From Thauera sp. (GTDB taxonomy: Bacteria; Pseudomonadota; Gammaproteobacteria; Burkholderiales; Rhodocyclaceae), in assembly GCA_024235615.1 (NCBI GenBank), contig JACKMB010000001.1:1054001-1118000 (forward strand): a stretch of 64,000 bases of DNA, written 5' to 3'. The position numbers and the translations under genes were made by a program. Below the pieces are notes generated by a model, which was not told the DNA's origin, ran no database searches, and worked only from the letters and a program-made list of their open reading frames with translations. Of the stretch, positions 34,570 to 43,923 are shown piece by piece. How positions within the stretch are numbered: position 1 is the stretch's first letter; the number at the start of each line of letters is the position of its first letter.

Positions 34570-35300
34570 ACCCGAACCTCGAGGAGATCTGGGTCTATCT
34601 ATCCACCTCGCCGCTGCTCGGCCTGACACTGACCCTGCTCGCCTACCAGGCGGCGTTCTGGATCTACAAGCGCGTCGGTTTCCATCCGCTCGCCAACCCG
34701 GTGCTGATCAGCGTGGCCATCCTCGCCAGCCTGCTGCTCGCCACCGGCACGCCCTACCAGGCCTATTTCGACGGCGCGCAGTTCGTGCACTTCCTGCTCG
34801 GCCCGGCCACCGTCGCGCTGGCGATCCCGCTCCATGCGCAGTGGCCGCGGCTGAAGTCGATGGCCGGGCCGCTGCTGATCGCGCTCGTTGCCGGCTCGCT
34901 GACCGCGGCGTTGTCGGCCTGGGGCATCGGCGCGCTGCTCGGCGGCAGCCGCGAGTCGCTGATGTCGCTCGCGCCCAAGAGCGTGACCACGCCGATCGCG
35001 ATGGGCGTGGCCGAGCGCATCGGCGGCCTGCCCTCGCTCACCGCGGTGCTGGTAATCAGCGCCGGCATCATCGGCGCAGTGTTCGGGCGAGGCGTGATGC
35101 GCCGCCTGCACGTCAGCGACCACGCGGTGCACGGCTTCGCGATCGGCATCGCCTCGCACGGCATCGGTACTGCGCGCGCCTTCCAGGTCAGCGAGCAGGC
35201 GGGCGCCTTCGCCGCGCTGGCGATGGGATTGAACGGTCTGATCACCGCGGTGTCCCTGCCCTGGATCATGCCCTGGGTGGAGCGCCTGTTCGCGGGCTGA
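34566..35300 (+). CDS. lrgB: LrgB family protein
   Basis: A 244-residue inner-membrane protein with seven to eight hydrophobic segments. The LrgB signature LAPKSVTTPIAMGVAERIGG near residue 137 and GIASHGIGTARAFQ near residue 195 are complete. Partner of LrgA (previous gene), overlapping it. The plant homologue PLGG1 exports glycolate and glycerate, which makes a two- or three-carbon acid substrate worth considering in an organism with Gcl (inference). Confidence 0.93.
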   Translation: MNPNLEEIWVYLSTSPLLGLTLTLLAYQAAFWIYKRVGFHPLANPVLISVAILASLLLATGTPYQAYFDGAQFVHFLLGPATVALAIPLHAQWPRLKSMAGPLLIALVAGSLTAALSAWGIGALLGGSRESLMSLAPKSVTTPIAMGVAERIGGLPSLTAVLVISAGIIGAVFGRGVMRRLHVSDHAVHGFAIGIASHGIGTARAFQVSEQAGAFAALAMGLNGLITAVSLPWIMPWVERLFAG

Positions 35301-35370
35301 GCCCGGCCCGGGCGCGCGCGCCGCTGCGAGAACCCTCAGAACCCGACCCGACGACGAAGAGACCGACCCC

Positions 35371-36996
35371 GTGCTGCACGCCCTCTACCGCTGGATCGAC
35401 CGCAACCTGCTCGAGCTCGGCCGCGAGATGCGGCTCTCCTACCTGCCGCCGCTGATGGTGTATTGCGCGGCGGGAGTGTCCGGCCTCACCGGCATCGTCG
35501 GCACCTTCTTCGTCAAGGACTACCTCGGCCTGTCGGCCGCCTTCCTCGCCGCGCTCGGCTTCTGGGCGGGCATCCCGTGGGCGCTGAAGATGCCGATCGG
35601 CCACCTGGTCGACCTGATGTGGCGGCACAAGGCCGGGCTGGTCTACCTGGGCGCCAGCCTGATCGCCGCCAGCCTGCTGATCATGATCGGGCTGATCGGC
35701 AGCCCGGACGCGATGCGCACGGTGATGCCGATCGAGGCCTGGTTCGTGCTGTCGGTGCTGCTGTCGCCGGTGGGCTACGTGATGCAGGACGCGGTGGCCG
35801 ACGCGATGACGGTCGAGGCCGTGCCGCGCCTGGATGCACGCGGCGAGCCCATCCCCGCCGAGACCGTGCGCCTGATGCATACCACGATGCAGATGCTCGG
35901 CCGGGTGGCGATCATCGGCGGCACGGTGATGGTGTCGCTCGCCAACGTGGCGATGTTCCAGGGCTCCGAGAACCTGCCCGAGGCCGACAAGGTGGCCATC
36001 TATCTGCGCATCTACGAGCTCGCGCTGATCATCCCGCTGCTGTCGGTGAGCGGCGTGCTGCTCGGCGGCTTCCTCAAGCGCCGCGAGGCGAAGCGGCTGG
36101 CCGCGCTCGGGCGCAGCCGCGCCGAGATCGATCGCCTGCTCCACGACCCGGAAGAGAAGACCGCGCCCAACTGGTGGATCCTCGGCGGCAGCGCGGTGTT
36201 CGTCGCGCTCACCATCAGCGTCGGGCTGTCGGGCATCGAGTACGGCCAGGAGATCATCTTCGCCACCTCGTTCGCGATCATCGGGTTCATGATCACTCGC
36301 CTGCTGCGCGAGCTCTCGCCCGAGGCCGCGCGTACCCTTCTCGGCACGGTCATCATCATCTTCGCCTTCCGCGCCCTGCCCGGCCCGGGCGCCGGGGCGA
36401 GCTGGTGGATGATCGACGAGCTCGGCTTCGACCAGAGCTTCCTGTCGCGGCTCGACCTCATCACCAGCGCGCTCACATTGGCCGGCCTGTTCCTGTTCCG
36501 CCGCTTCATGGCCGAGAAGTCGATCGCGCAGATCGTGATCTTCCTCACCGTCGCCACCACCGCGCTGTCGCTGCCGATCATCGGCATGTTCCACGGCCTG
36601 CACGAATGGACCGCAGCGCACACCGGCGGCGTGGTGGACGCGCGCTTCATCGCCATCGCCAACACCGCGCTCGAGTCGCCGCTCGGCCAGGTGTCGATGG
36701 TGCCGATGCTGGCGTGGATCGCGAACTCGGCGCCAGCGCACCTCAAGGCGACCTTCTTCGCGGTCATGGCGTCCTTCACCAACCTGGCGCTGTCGGCCTC
36801 TCAGCTCGGCACGAAGTACCTCAACCAGCTGCACACGATCGCGCGCGAGGTCAGGGACGCCGCCACCGGTGCGATCACCACCCCGGCCGACTACGGCGCG
36901 CTCGGCGAGCTGCTGGTCACGGTGACGGTGATCGCGCTCGTGGTGCCGCTCGCGGCCATCCTGCTCACCCGCCTCGCCGGCCTGCGCAGCGCCTGA
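35371..36996 (+). CDS. MFS-type transporter, BT1 (folate-biopterin)-like
   Basis: A 541-residue inner-membrane protein with about twelve hydrophobic segments, starting with GTG. YLPPLMVYCAAGVSGLTGIVGTF and WALKMPIGHLVDLMW resemble the BT1/folate-biopterin transporter branch of the MFS, and a long loop of about 50 residues (RREAKRLAALGRSRAEIDRL) lies in the centre. Substrate unknown. It follows lrgB after 70 bp and precedes the EF-G-like gene by 105 bp. No strong ribosome site is seen. Confidence 0.7.
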   Translation: MLHALYRWIDRNLLELGREMRLSYLPPLMVYCAAGVSGLTGIVGTFFVKDYLGLSAAFLAALGFWAGIPWALKMPIGHLVDLMWRHKAGLVYLGASLIAASLLIMIGLIGSPDAMRTVMPIEAWFVLSVLLSPVGYVMQDAVADAMTVEAVPRLDARGEPIPAETVRLMHTTMQMLGRVAIIGGTVMVSLANVAMFQGSENLPEADKVAIYLRIYELALIIPLLSVSGVLLGGFLKRREAKRLAALGRSRAEIDRLLHDPEEKTAPNWWILGGSAVFVALTISVGLSGIEYGQEIIFATSFAIIGFMITRLLRELSPEAARTLLGTVIIIFAFRALPGPGAGASWWMIDELGFDQSFLSRLDLITSALTLAGLFLFRRFMAEKSIAQIVIFLTVATTALSLPIIGMFHGLHEWTAAHTGGVVDARFIAIANTALESPLGQVSMVPMLAWIANSAPAHLKATFFAVMASFTNLALSASQLGTKYLNQLHTIAREVRDAATGAITTPADYGALGELLVTVTVIALVVPLAAILLTRLAGLRSA

Positions 36997-37101
36997 GCGG
37001 CCCCGGGAGCGGCGCGGGTTTTGACCTGCCACATTGCCACGCGCGCCCGACAGGCACAGACTTGAGGGCAATCGCATTCAATCGCAAGAGAGAGGCACAC
37101 G

Positions 37102-39153
37102 ATGACCCCCAGCTCGGTTCACGACATCCGCAACCTGGCCCTCTTCGGCCACGCCGGCAGCGGCAAGACCACCCTGGTCGAGGCCCTGCTCGCCGCCGCC
37201 GGCGAGATCGGCGCACCCGGCAGCGTGGAGCGCGGCGACACGGTCGCCGACTTCGACCCGCAGGAAAAGGCGATGGGCCACTCGCTGCACGCGGCGCTGG
37301 TCCACCTGGAGTGGGCAGGCCACTGGATCAACCTGCTCGACACCCCGGGCCTGCCTGACCTGAGTGGTCGCGCCCTGGTGGCGCTGCCCGCGGCCGACAC
37401 CGCCGCGGTGGTGATCAACGCCGCGGCCGGCATCGAGAGCGGCACCCGGCGCATGATGGACGCCGCGAAGGGCAAGTGCCGCATGATCGTGGTCAACAAG
37501 ATCGACGCCCCGGGCGCCGACCTCGGCGCGCTGATGGACGCCATCGCCGCCACCTTCGGCCGCGAGTGCCTGCCGATCAACCTGCCGTCTGCCGACGGCA
37601 GCCGCGTCATCGACTGCTTCTTCGCGCCCGACAACGCCGCCGCCACCGCCTTCTCCAGCCCCTCGGCGGCGCACGACGCGATCGTCGACCAGGTCGTCGA
37701 GCTCGACGAGGCGCTGATGGCGCAATACCTCGAGCAGGGCGAGTCGCTCGACCCCGAGCAGCTCCACGCCCCCTTCGAGCAGGCCCTGCGCGAAGGCCAC
37801 CTGGTGCCGGTGTGCTTCGTCTCCGCGCGTAGCGGCGCCGGCGTGCGCGAGTTGCTCGACATCCTCGGCAAGCTCGCCCCCGACCCCACCGAGGCCAACG
37901 TGCCCGCCTTCCTCAAGGGCGAGGGCGCTGCGGCGGCGGCCGTCGAGGTCGTGCTCGACGCCGAGCGCCACGTCGTCGCCCACGTCTTCCAGATCGCCAA
38001 CGACCCCTACCGCGGCAAGCTCGGCCTGTTCCGCGTGCATCAGGGCCAGGTCACGCCCAACTCGCAGCTCTACATCGGCGACGGCCGCAAGCCCTTCAAG
38101 GTCGCCCACCTGCTGCGCATGCAGGGCAAGAACACGGTCGAGACCGCGCTCGCGGTGCCCGGCGACCTTTGCGCGGTGGCGCGCGTCGACGAACTGACCC
38201 GCGACGCGGTGCTGCACGACTCGCACGACGAGGACTACTACCACCTCGCCCCCGCGGCCTGGCCGCAGCCGGTGTTCGGCCTCGCGCTGATGACGCGCAA
38301 GCCGGCCGACGAGCAGAAGCTCTCCGAGGCGCTCGCCCGCCTGATGGAAGAAGACCCCTGCCTCGAGGTCAGCTTCGATGCCCGCCACCGCCGCACCGTG
38401 GTGCGCGGCTTGGGCGAGCAGCACCTCAAGATCGTGCTCGACGAGCTCGCCGCGCGCTGGAACCTGCAGCTCGACACCGCGACGCCGAGCATTCCCTACC
38501 GCGAGACGATCACCGTGGTGGCCGAGGCGCGCTACCGTCACAAGAAGCAGAGCGGCGGCGCCGGCCAGTTCGGCGAGGTCGCGCTGCGCGTCGAGCCGCT
38601 GCCGCGCGGCGCCGGCATCGAGCTCGGCGACGAGGTCAAGGGCGGCACCATCCCGACCAACTTCATGCCCGCGGTCGAGAAGGGCGTGCGTCAGGCGCTC
38701 GCCGAGGGCGCGCTCGCCGGCTTCCCGCTGCAGGACATCCGCGTCGTGATCACCGACGGCAAGCACCACGCGGTCGACTCGAACGAGGTCTCCTTCGTCA
38801 CCGCCGGCCGCCATGCGCTGATCGAGGCGGTGCTGGGCGCGCGGCCGATGGTGCTCGAGCCGCTGCTCGACGTGCAGGTCAAGGTGGCGGACGCGCTCTT
38901 CGGCGAGGTCAGCGCGGAGCTCGCCGGTCGCCGCGGCCGCCTGACCGCGACCGACAGCCCCGCGCCGGGCTGGACGCTGATCTCGGCGCGCGTGCCGATG
39001 GCCGCGCTGGAAGGCTTCGAGAGCCGGCTGAAGGCGATCTGCGCCGGCGAGAGCGAGTTCGTGCTCGAGGCCGGCGGCCACGAGCCGGCGCCGCAGGACA
39101 TCCAGGCCGAGCTGGCGCGGGTGTTCTCGAGCGGCGGCAACGGCAACCATTGA
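37102..39153 (+). CDS. Elongation factor G-like GTPase
   Basis: A 683-residue translational-GTPase relative with full EF-G domain order. G1 GHAGSGKTT (residues 14-22), G3 LDTPG, G4 NKID, then domain II, and domains III-V with YRHKKQSGGAGQFGEV and PTNFMPAVEKGVRQAL. The catalytic His after DTPG is replaced: LLDTPGLPDLSG instead of DTPGHVDF, so GTP hydrolysis or ribosome coupling may differ. Such EF-G-like proteins occur besides the canonical FusA and have no clear role. AGAGAGAGGC precedes the ATG. It is monocistronic or follows the MFS gene loosely. Confidence 0.9.
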   Translation: MTPSSVHDIRNLALFGHAGSGKTTLVEALLAAAGEIGAPGSVERGDTVADFDPQEKAMGHSLHAALVHLEWAGHWINLLDTPGLPDLSGRALVALPAADTAAVVINAAAGIESGTRRMMDAAKGKCRMIVVNKIDAPGADLGALMDAIAATFGRECLPINLPSADGSRVIDCFFAPDNAAATAFSSPSAAHDAIVDQVVELDEALMAQYLEQGESLDPEQLHAPFEQALREGHLVPVCFVSARSGAGVRELLDILGKLAPDPTEANVPAFLKGEGAAAAAVEVVLDAERHVVAHVFQIANDPYRGKLGLFRVHQGQVTPNSQLYIGDGRKPFKVAHLLRMQGKNTVETALAVPGDLCAVARVDELTRDAVLHDSHDEDYYHLAPAAWPQPVFGLALMTRKPADEQKLSEALARLMEEDPCLEVSFDARHRRTVVRGLGEQHLKIVLDELAARWNLQLDTATPSIPYRETITVVAEARYRHKKQSGGAGQFGEVALRVEPLPRGAGIELGDEVKGGTIPTNFMPAVEKGVRQALAEGALAGFPLQDIRVVITDGKHHAVDSNEVSFVTAGRHALIEAVLGARPMVLEPLLDVQVKVADALFGEVSAELAGRRGRLTATDSPAPGWTLISARVPMAALEGFESRLKAICAGESEFVLEAGGHEPAPQDIQAELARVFSSGGNGNH

Positions 39154-39205
39154 GGCCGCAAGCGCCCGGCTCCGCGGGGAGTCGGGCGCGCAAGCCGCGA
39201 CAAGA

Positions 39206-39466
39206 ATGGAACTCGACGACCGCCAGCGCGCCTACTGGCGCAGCAATCTTCGCCTGACCTTCACGCTGCTCGGCGTGTGGTTCGGCGTGACCTTCGTCGG
39301 CGGGTATTTCGCCAGCGCGCTCAACACGGTGAGCTTTCTCGGCTTTCCGCTGGGCTTCTACCTGTTCGCCCAGGGCGCGCTGCTGGTCTATCTCGCGATC
39401 ATCGTGATCTACGTGGTCGCCATGAACCGGCTCGACCGGCGCTACCGGGTCAATAGTCGGCATTGA
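39206..39466 (+). CDS. DUF4212 small symporter subunit (orphan)
   Basis: An 86-residue membrane protein with two helices (about 18-38 and 50-72). RAYWRSNLRLTFTLLGVWF and FLGFPLGFYLFAQGALLVY are the DUF4212 signature; this family is the small partner of ActP-like sodium/acetate symporters. The usual large subunit does not follow: the next gene on this strand is absent and the ActP gene lies on the opposite strand with its own DUF4212 copy. Either orphan or serving the same symporter. Confidence 0.85.
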   Translation: MELDDRQRAYWRSNLRLTFTLLGVWFGVTFVGGYFASALNTVSFLGFPLGFYLFAQGALLVYLAIIVIYVVAMNRLDRRYRVNSRH

Positions 39467-39505
39467 GCGGCAGCGTGCCGATCGACATCGGCACTACGAC
39501 GCCAT

Positions 39506-39889
39506 TCAAATCTTGGGGCCCTGCCCCGCTTCCTCGAGCTTCTTGCGCCGCGGCACGATCGGGTGCGCGTGGCGGCTGACGATGTAGTCGGCGAAGAACT
39601 TGAACCAGATCGTGACCCCCGCGATCGCGGTCCAGGTCTCGAAGTCGAGGATGGCGGCGACCACCCCGAAGATCACGAACACGATCACCCCACCGCCGAT
39701 CAGGTTGACCGCCAGGGTGTAGGGGGCGAAGCGCGCCGGATCGGCTGGCGGCATGCCGCGCTTGAGCGCGACCTCGGAAAAATCACGCCGGAACAGGATG
39801 CGCCACGACCGCCGGAACCAGAAGAAGGCGATCGGGAACAGGGCGAGGAAGAGAATCCAGTTGAGGGCGATGCTTGCGTTGAAGATCAT
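39506..39889 (-). CDS. Conserved small membrane protein of unknown function
   Basis: A 127-residue inner-membrane protein with three hydrophobic segments (about 5-24, 60-80, 88-105) starting MIFNASIALNWILFLAL. Not recognised as a named family. GGAGCATCAC precedes the start; the frame extends to 39964, but the upstream part overlaps the ActP terminator and looks non-coding. It follows the ActP-like gene in the same direction, beyond a terminator. The C terminus RHAHPIVPRRKKLEEAG is basic and probably cytoplasmic. Confidence 0.65.
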   Translation of the reverse strand: MIFNASIALNWILFLALFPIAFFWFRRSWRILFRRDFSEVALKRGMPPADPARFAPYTLAVNLIGGGVIVFVIFGVVAAILDFETWTAIAGVTIWFKFFADYIVSRHAHPIVPRRKKLEEAGQGPKI

Positions 39890-39944
39890 GTGATGCTCCG
39901 CTGCGTGCGGCGGCTGCCGCATCGCGTCAGAAGGTGCCACAAAG

Positions 39945-39975
39945 GAAAAGCCCCGCCAATCCAACCGGCGGGGCT
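39945..39975 (-). terminator. Terminator of the ActP-like gene
   Basis: On the minus strand AGCCCCGCC-nine-base loop-GGCGGGGCT followed by TTTCCTTTG, 60 bp after the stop codon. Perfect 9-bp stem. Confidence 0.85.
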
Positions 39976-40034
39976 CCGGTGGCGCGGTACGGCACGATGC
40001 TGCCGTACCGCGCTGTCCGTGACGACGGTGCCGA

Positions 40035-41891
40035 TCAGTGGGCGCCGTCCACCAGCTTCGAGCCGCGCGGGATACGCACCGCCTCGACCATGTGCTGGAT
40101 GTGCTCCGGCGGCTCCTTGGTCACCTTATCGACCACGATCGCGACGATGAAGTTCACGATCGCACCGACCGCACCGAAGGCTTCCGGCGTGATGCCGAAG
40201 AAGCTGTTGGCGCCGCCGATCAGATCGATGAACTCGGTGCCCTTCACGAAGAAGATGCCCTTGTGCGCGAACACGTAGAACAGCGTGACGAACAGGCCGG
40301 TCAGCATGCCCGCGATCGCACCTTCCTTGTTCATCTTCTTGGAGAAGATGCCCATCATGATCGCCGGGAACAGCGAGGAGGCGGCGATACCGAAGGCCAG
40401 CGCGACCGTACCGGCGGCGAAGCCCGGCGGGTTGAGACCGAGGTAGCCCGCGATGACGATGGCGACCGCCATCGAGATCTTGCCTGCGAGCAGCTCGTTC
40501 TTGTCACTGATGTTCGGGTTGAACACGCCCTTGACCAAGTCGTGCGACACCGCGGACGAGATCGCCATCAGCAGGCCGGCAGCGGTCGACAGCGCGGCAG
40601 CCAGGCCACCCGCGGCGACCAGCGCGATCACCCAGTTGGGCAGCAGCGCGATCTCGGGGTTCGCCATCACCATGATGTCGGCGTTCACCGTCAGCTCGTT
40701 GCCCTTCCAGCCGGCCGCTTCGGCCTTGGCCTTGGCGTCGGCGCTCTTGGTCTTGTCGTTGTAGTACTGGATGCGACCGTCGCCGTTCTTGTCGTCGAAT
40801 TTCAGCAGGCCGGTCTTCTCCCACCGCTTCATCCACTCGGGGCGCTGCTCGTACTGCAGGCTGGACTCGGTGGCGTAGAGGTCTGCGTTCGCCGTGATCT
40901 TCTCGGCGTTGACCACCATGCGGCCGCCAGCGTCGGTCTCGAGGCCGACCGCCTTGTTGACCGTGGCGTGCAGGTTCAGCTTGGCCATCGCCGCAACGGC
41001 CGGCGCGGTCGTGTACAGCAGGGCGATGAAGACCAGCGCCCAACCCGCCGAGCTACGCGCATCCTTCACCGTCGGGACGGTGAAGAATCGCATGATGACG
41101 TGCGGCAGGCCCGCGGTACCGATCATCAGCGACAGCGTGTACATGAACATGTTGAGCATGCTGCCCGGCATCGAGGTCGTGTACTGGTCGAAGCCGAGGT
41201 CCTTGACCACCAGGTCGAGCTTGGCCAGCAGCGTGGTGTCGGTGCCCGAGATGTCGGAACCGAGGCCGAGCTGCGGCAGCGGGTTGCCGGTGAGCTGCAG
41301 CGAGATGAAGATCGCCGGCACCAGGTAGGCCGAGATCAGCACGATGTACTGCGCAACCTGGGTGTAGGTGATGCCCTTCATGCCGCCGAACACTGCGTAC
41401 ATGAACACGATCGCCATGCCGAGGTAGATGCCGGTCTCGCTGGAGACGCCGAGGAAGCGCGAGAAGGCCACGCCGACGCCGGTCATCTGGCCGATGATGT
41501 AGGTCAGCGACGCGGTCAGCAGGCACACCACCGCCACCGTCGAGGCCGTCTTCGAGTAGAAGCGATCGCCGATGAACTGCGGCACGGTGAACTTGCCGAA
41601 CTTGCGCAGGTACGGGGCCAGCAGCATCGCCAGCAGGACGTAGCCGCCGGTCCAGCCCATCAGGAACAGACCGCCGCCGTAGCCCATGTTGGCGATCAGG
41701 CCGGCCATGGAGATGAAGGAAGCCGCCGACATCCAGTCGGCCGCCGTGGCCATGCCGTTGGTGATCGGGTGGACGCTGCCGCCCGCGGCATAGAACTCGC
41801 TGGTGCTGCCGGCACGCGCCCAGATGGCGATGCCGATGTACAGCGCGAAGGACGCGCCGACCACCAGATAGGTGATTGTCTGAAGATCCAT
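40035..41891 (-). CDS. ActP-like sodium:solute symporter (VC_2705 subfamily)
   Basis: A 618-residue sodium/solute symporter with about thirteen helices, probably importing acetate or another short carboxylate. Seen: YAAGGSVHPITNGMATAADWMSA in two parts, GQMTGVGVAFSRFLGV, and GLPHVIMRFFTVPTVKDAR. Unlike E. coli ActP (549 residues), it has an insert of about 100 residues (310-405) between helices, containing DKNGDGRIQYYN, a calcium-type EF-hand loop. DUF4212 is 13 bp upstream, so the two form the standard pair. Glyoxylate-bypass genes lie nearby, consistent with growth on acetate. Confidence 0.92.
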   Translation of the reverse strand: MDLQTITYLVVGASFALYIGIAIWARAGSTSEFYAAGGSVHPITNGMATAADWMSAASFISMAGLIANMGYGGGLFLMGWTGGYVLLAMLLAPYLRKFGKFTVPQFIGDRFYSKTASTVAVVCLLTASLTYIIGQMTGVGVAFSRFLGVSSETGIYLGMAIVFMYAVFGGMKGITYTQVAQYIVLISAYLVPAIFISLQLTGNPLPQLGLGSDISGTDTTLLAKLDLVVKDLGFDQYTTSMPGSMLNMFMYTLSLMIGTAGLPHVIMRFFTVPTVKDARSSAGWALVFIALLYTTAPAVAAMAKLNLHATVNKAVGLETDAGGRMVVNAEKITANADLYATESSLQYEQRPEWMKRWEKTGLLKFDDKNGDGRIQYYNDKTKSADAKAKAEAAGWKGNELTVNADIMVMANPEIALLPNWVIALVAAGGLAAALSTAAGLLMAISSAVSHDLVKGVFNPNISDKNELLAGKISMAVAIVIAGYLGLNPPGFAAGTVALAFGIAASSLFPAIMMGIFSKKMNKEGAIAGMLTGLFVTLFYVFAHKGIFFVKGTEFIDLIGGANSFFGITPEAFGAVGAIVNFIVAIVVDKVTKEPPEHIQHMVEAVRIPRGSKLVDGAH

Positions 41892-41904
41892 GTGTCTCCC
41901 CTGA

Positions 41905-42162
41905 TTATTCTTCGTGGACGTCGAACTGACGGTCGATGTCGCCCATCTTCTTCGCGTAATAGAAGATCAGCGCGATGAAGATGTAGATCGACCCCTGGTG
42001 GGCAAACCAGAACCCGAGCGGATAGCCTCCCAGCGAGATGCTGTTCAGCGCAGGCGCAAAGAGGATGCCGGCACCGAACGAGACCACGAACCAGATGATC
42101 AGGATCTTGGTCAGGAGGCCCAGCGTGGCTTTCCAGTAGCCGGACGCACTGTTGTTTTCCAT
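41905..42162 (-). CDS. DUF4212 small symporter subunit
   Basis: An 85-residue, two-helix membrane protein upstream of and cotranscribed with the ActP-like gene. GYWKATLGLLTKILIIWFVV and LGGYPLGFWFAHQGS match the family and the orphan copy at 39206. GAGGAGAC sits five bases before the chosen ATG (a second ATG one codon earlier is possible). A TATAAT lies 85 bp upstream. Known as helper subunit for acetate-type symporters. Confidence 0.9.
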   Translation of the reverse strand: MENNSASGYWKATLGLLTKILIIWFVVSFGAGILFAPALNSISLGGYPLGFWFAHQGSIYIFIALIFYYAKKMGDIDRQFDVHEE

Positions 42163-42244
42163 CATGTCTCCTCGTTTTAAGTGAAACACCTTCCACTGCC
42201 GGCCCGAAGGCTGGAGACACCCCGGACCATGCAGCAGTGGGGCG

Positions 42245-42250
42245 ATTATA
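42245..42250 (-). promoter_or_regulatory. -10 box of DUF4212-actP promoter
   Basis: Consensus TATAAT on the minus strand, 82 bp before the ATG. No -35 hexamer is seen at 16-18 bp, so an activator is likely. Confidence 0.5.
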
Positions 42251-42320
42251 GAAAGATCAGTCTTACTTATCCCTTACAGAGACGTAAGGAGTGAGGCGCA
42301 AGGCGTAAGGTGCGTGCAAG

Positions 42321-42354
42321 AAAAACCCGCCGGCTCCGGGGGAGCGGGCGGGTT
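42321..42354 (-). terminator. Terminator of icd
   Basis: On the minus strand AACCCGCC, an inner GCTCC/GGAGC stem, then GGCGGGTT and TTT. Located 37 bp after the icd stop codon. Confidence 0.88.
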
Positions 42355-42390
42355 CGTCGCCGCCGGCGAGGGCGCCGGCCGAGCCAAGGC

Positions 42391-43635
<1,245 letters not shown>

Positions 43636-43923
43636 GCCTGCTCCCTCGCTCAATGGCCGTGGATGGATTCCGCGGCGCTGCTGTGGCCGAACTGCCACGG
43701 AGACGTCCGTCGGGCGACGGACCGGAAGGCTGCGACGGCATGCGGGACAAGCTGCAATCCGCCGCACAGCCCTCTACCGGAGGCCGATTATGTCCCAAAG
43801 CCCCGCGGGTCGAAAGGAAGCGGCGCAGCATGGCCGCGCCGGCGGGGAGACGGCCGGTGATACCATTTCAGGCACGTTCGACATCGTCGCGGCCGCGGCG
43901 GCGGCATCCTCCGGAGGGGTTCG

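Noticed and set aside
39162..39189. Terminator after the EF-G-like gene
   Set aside because: A GCGCCCG/CGGGCGC stem exists, but there is no T-run after it, so it was not listed.
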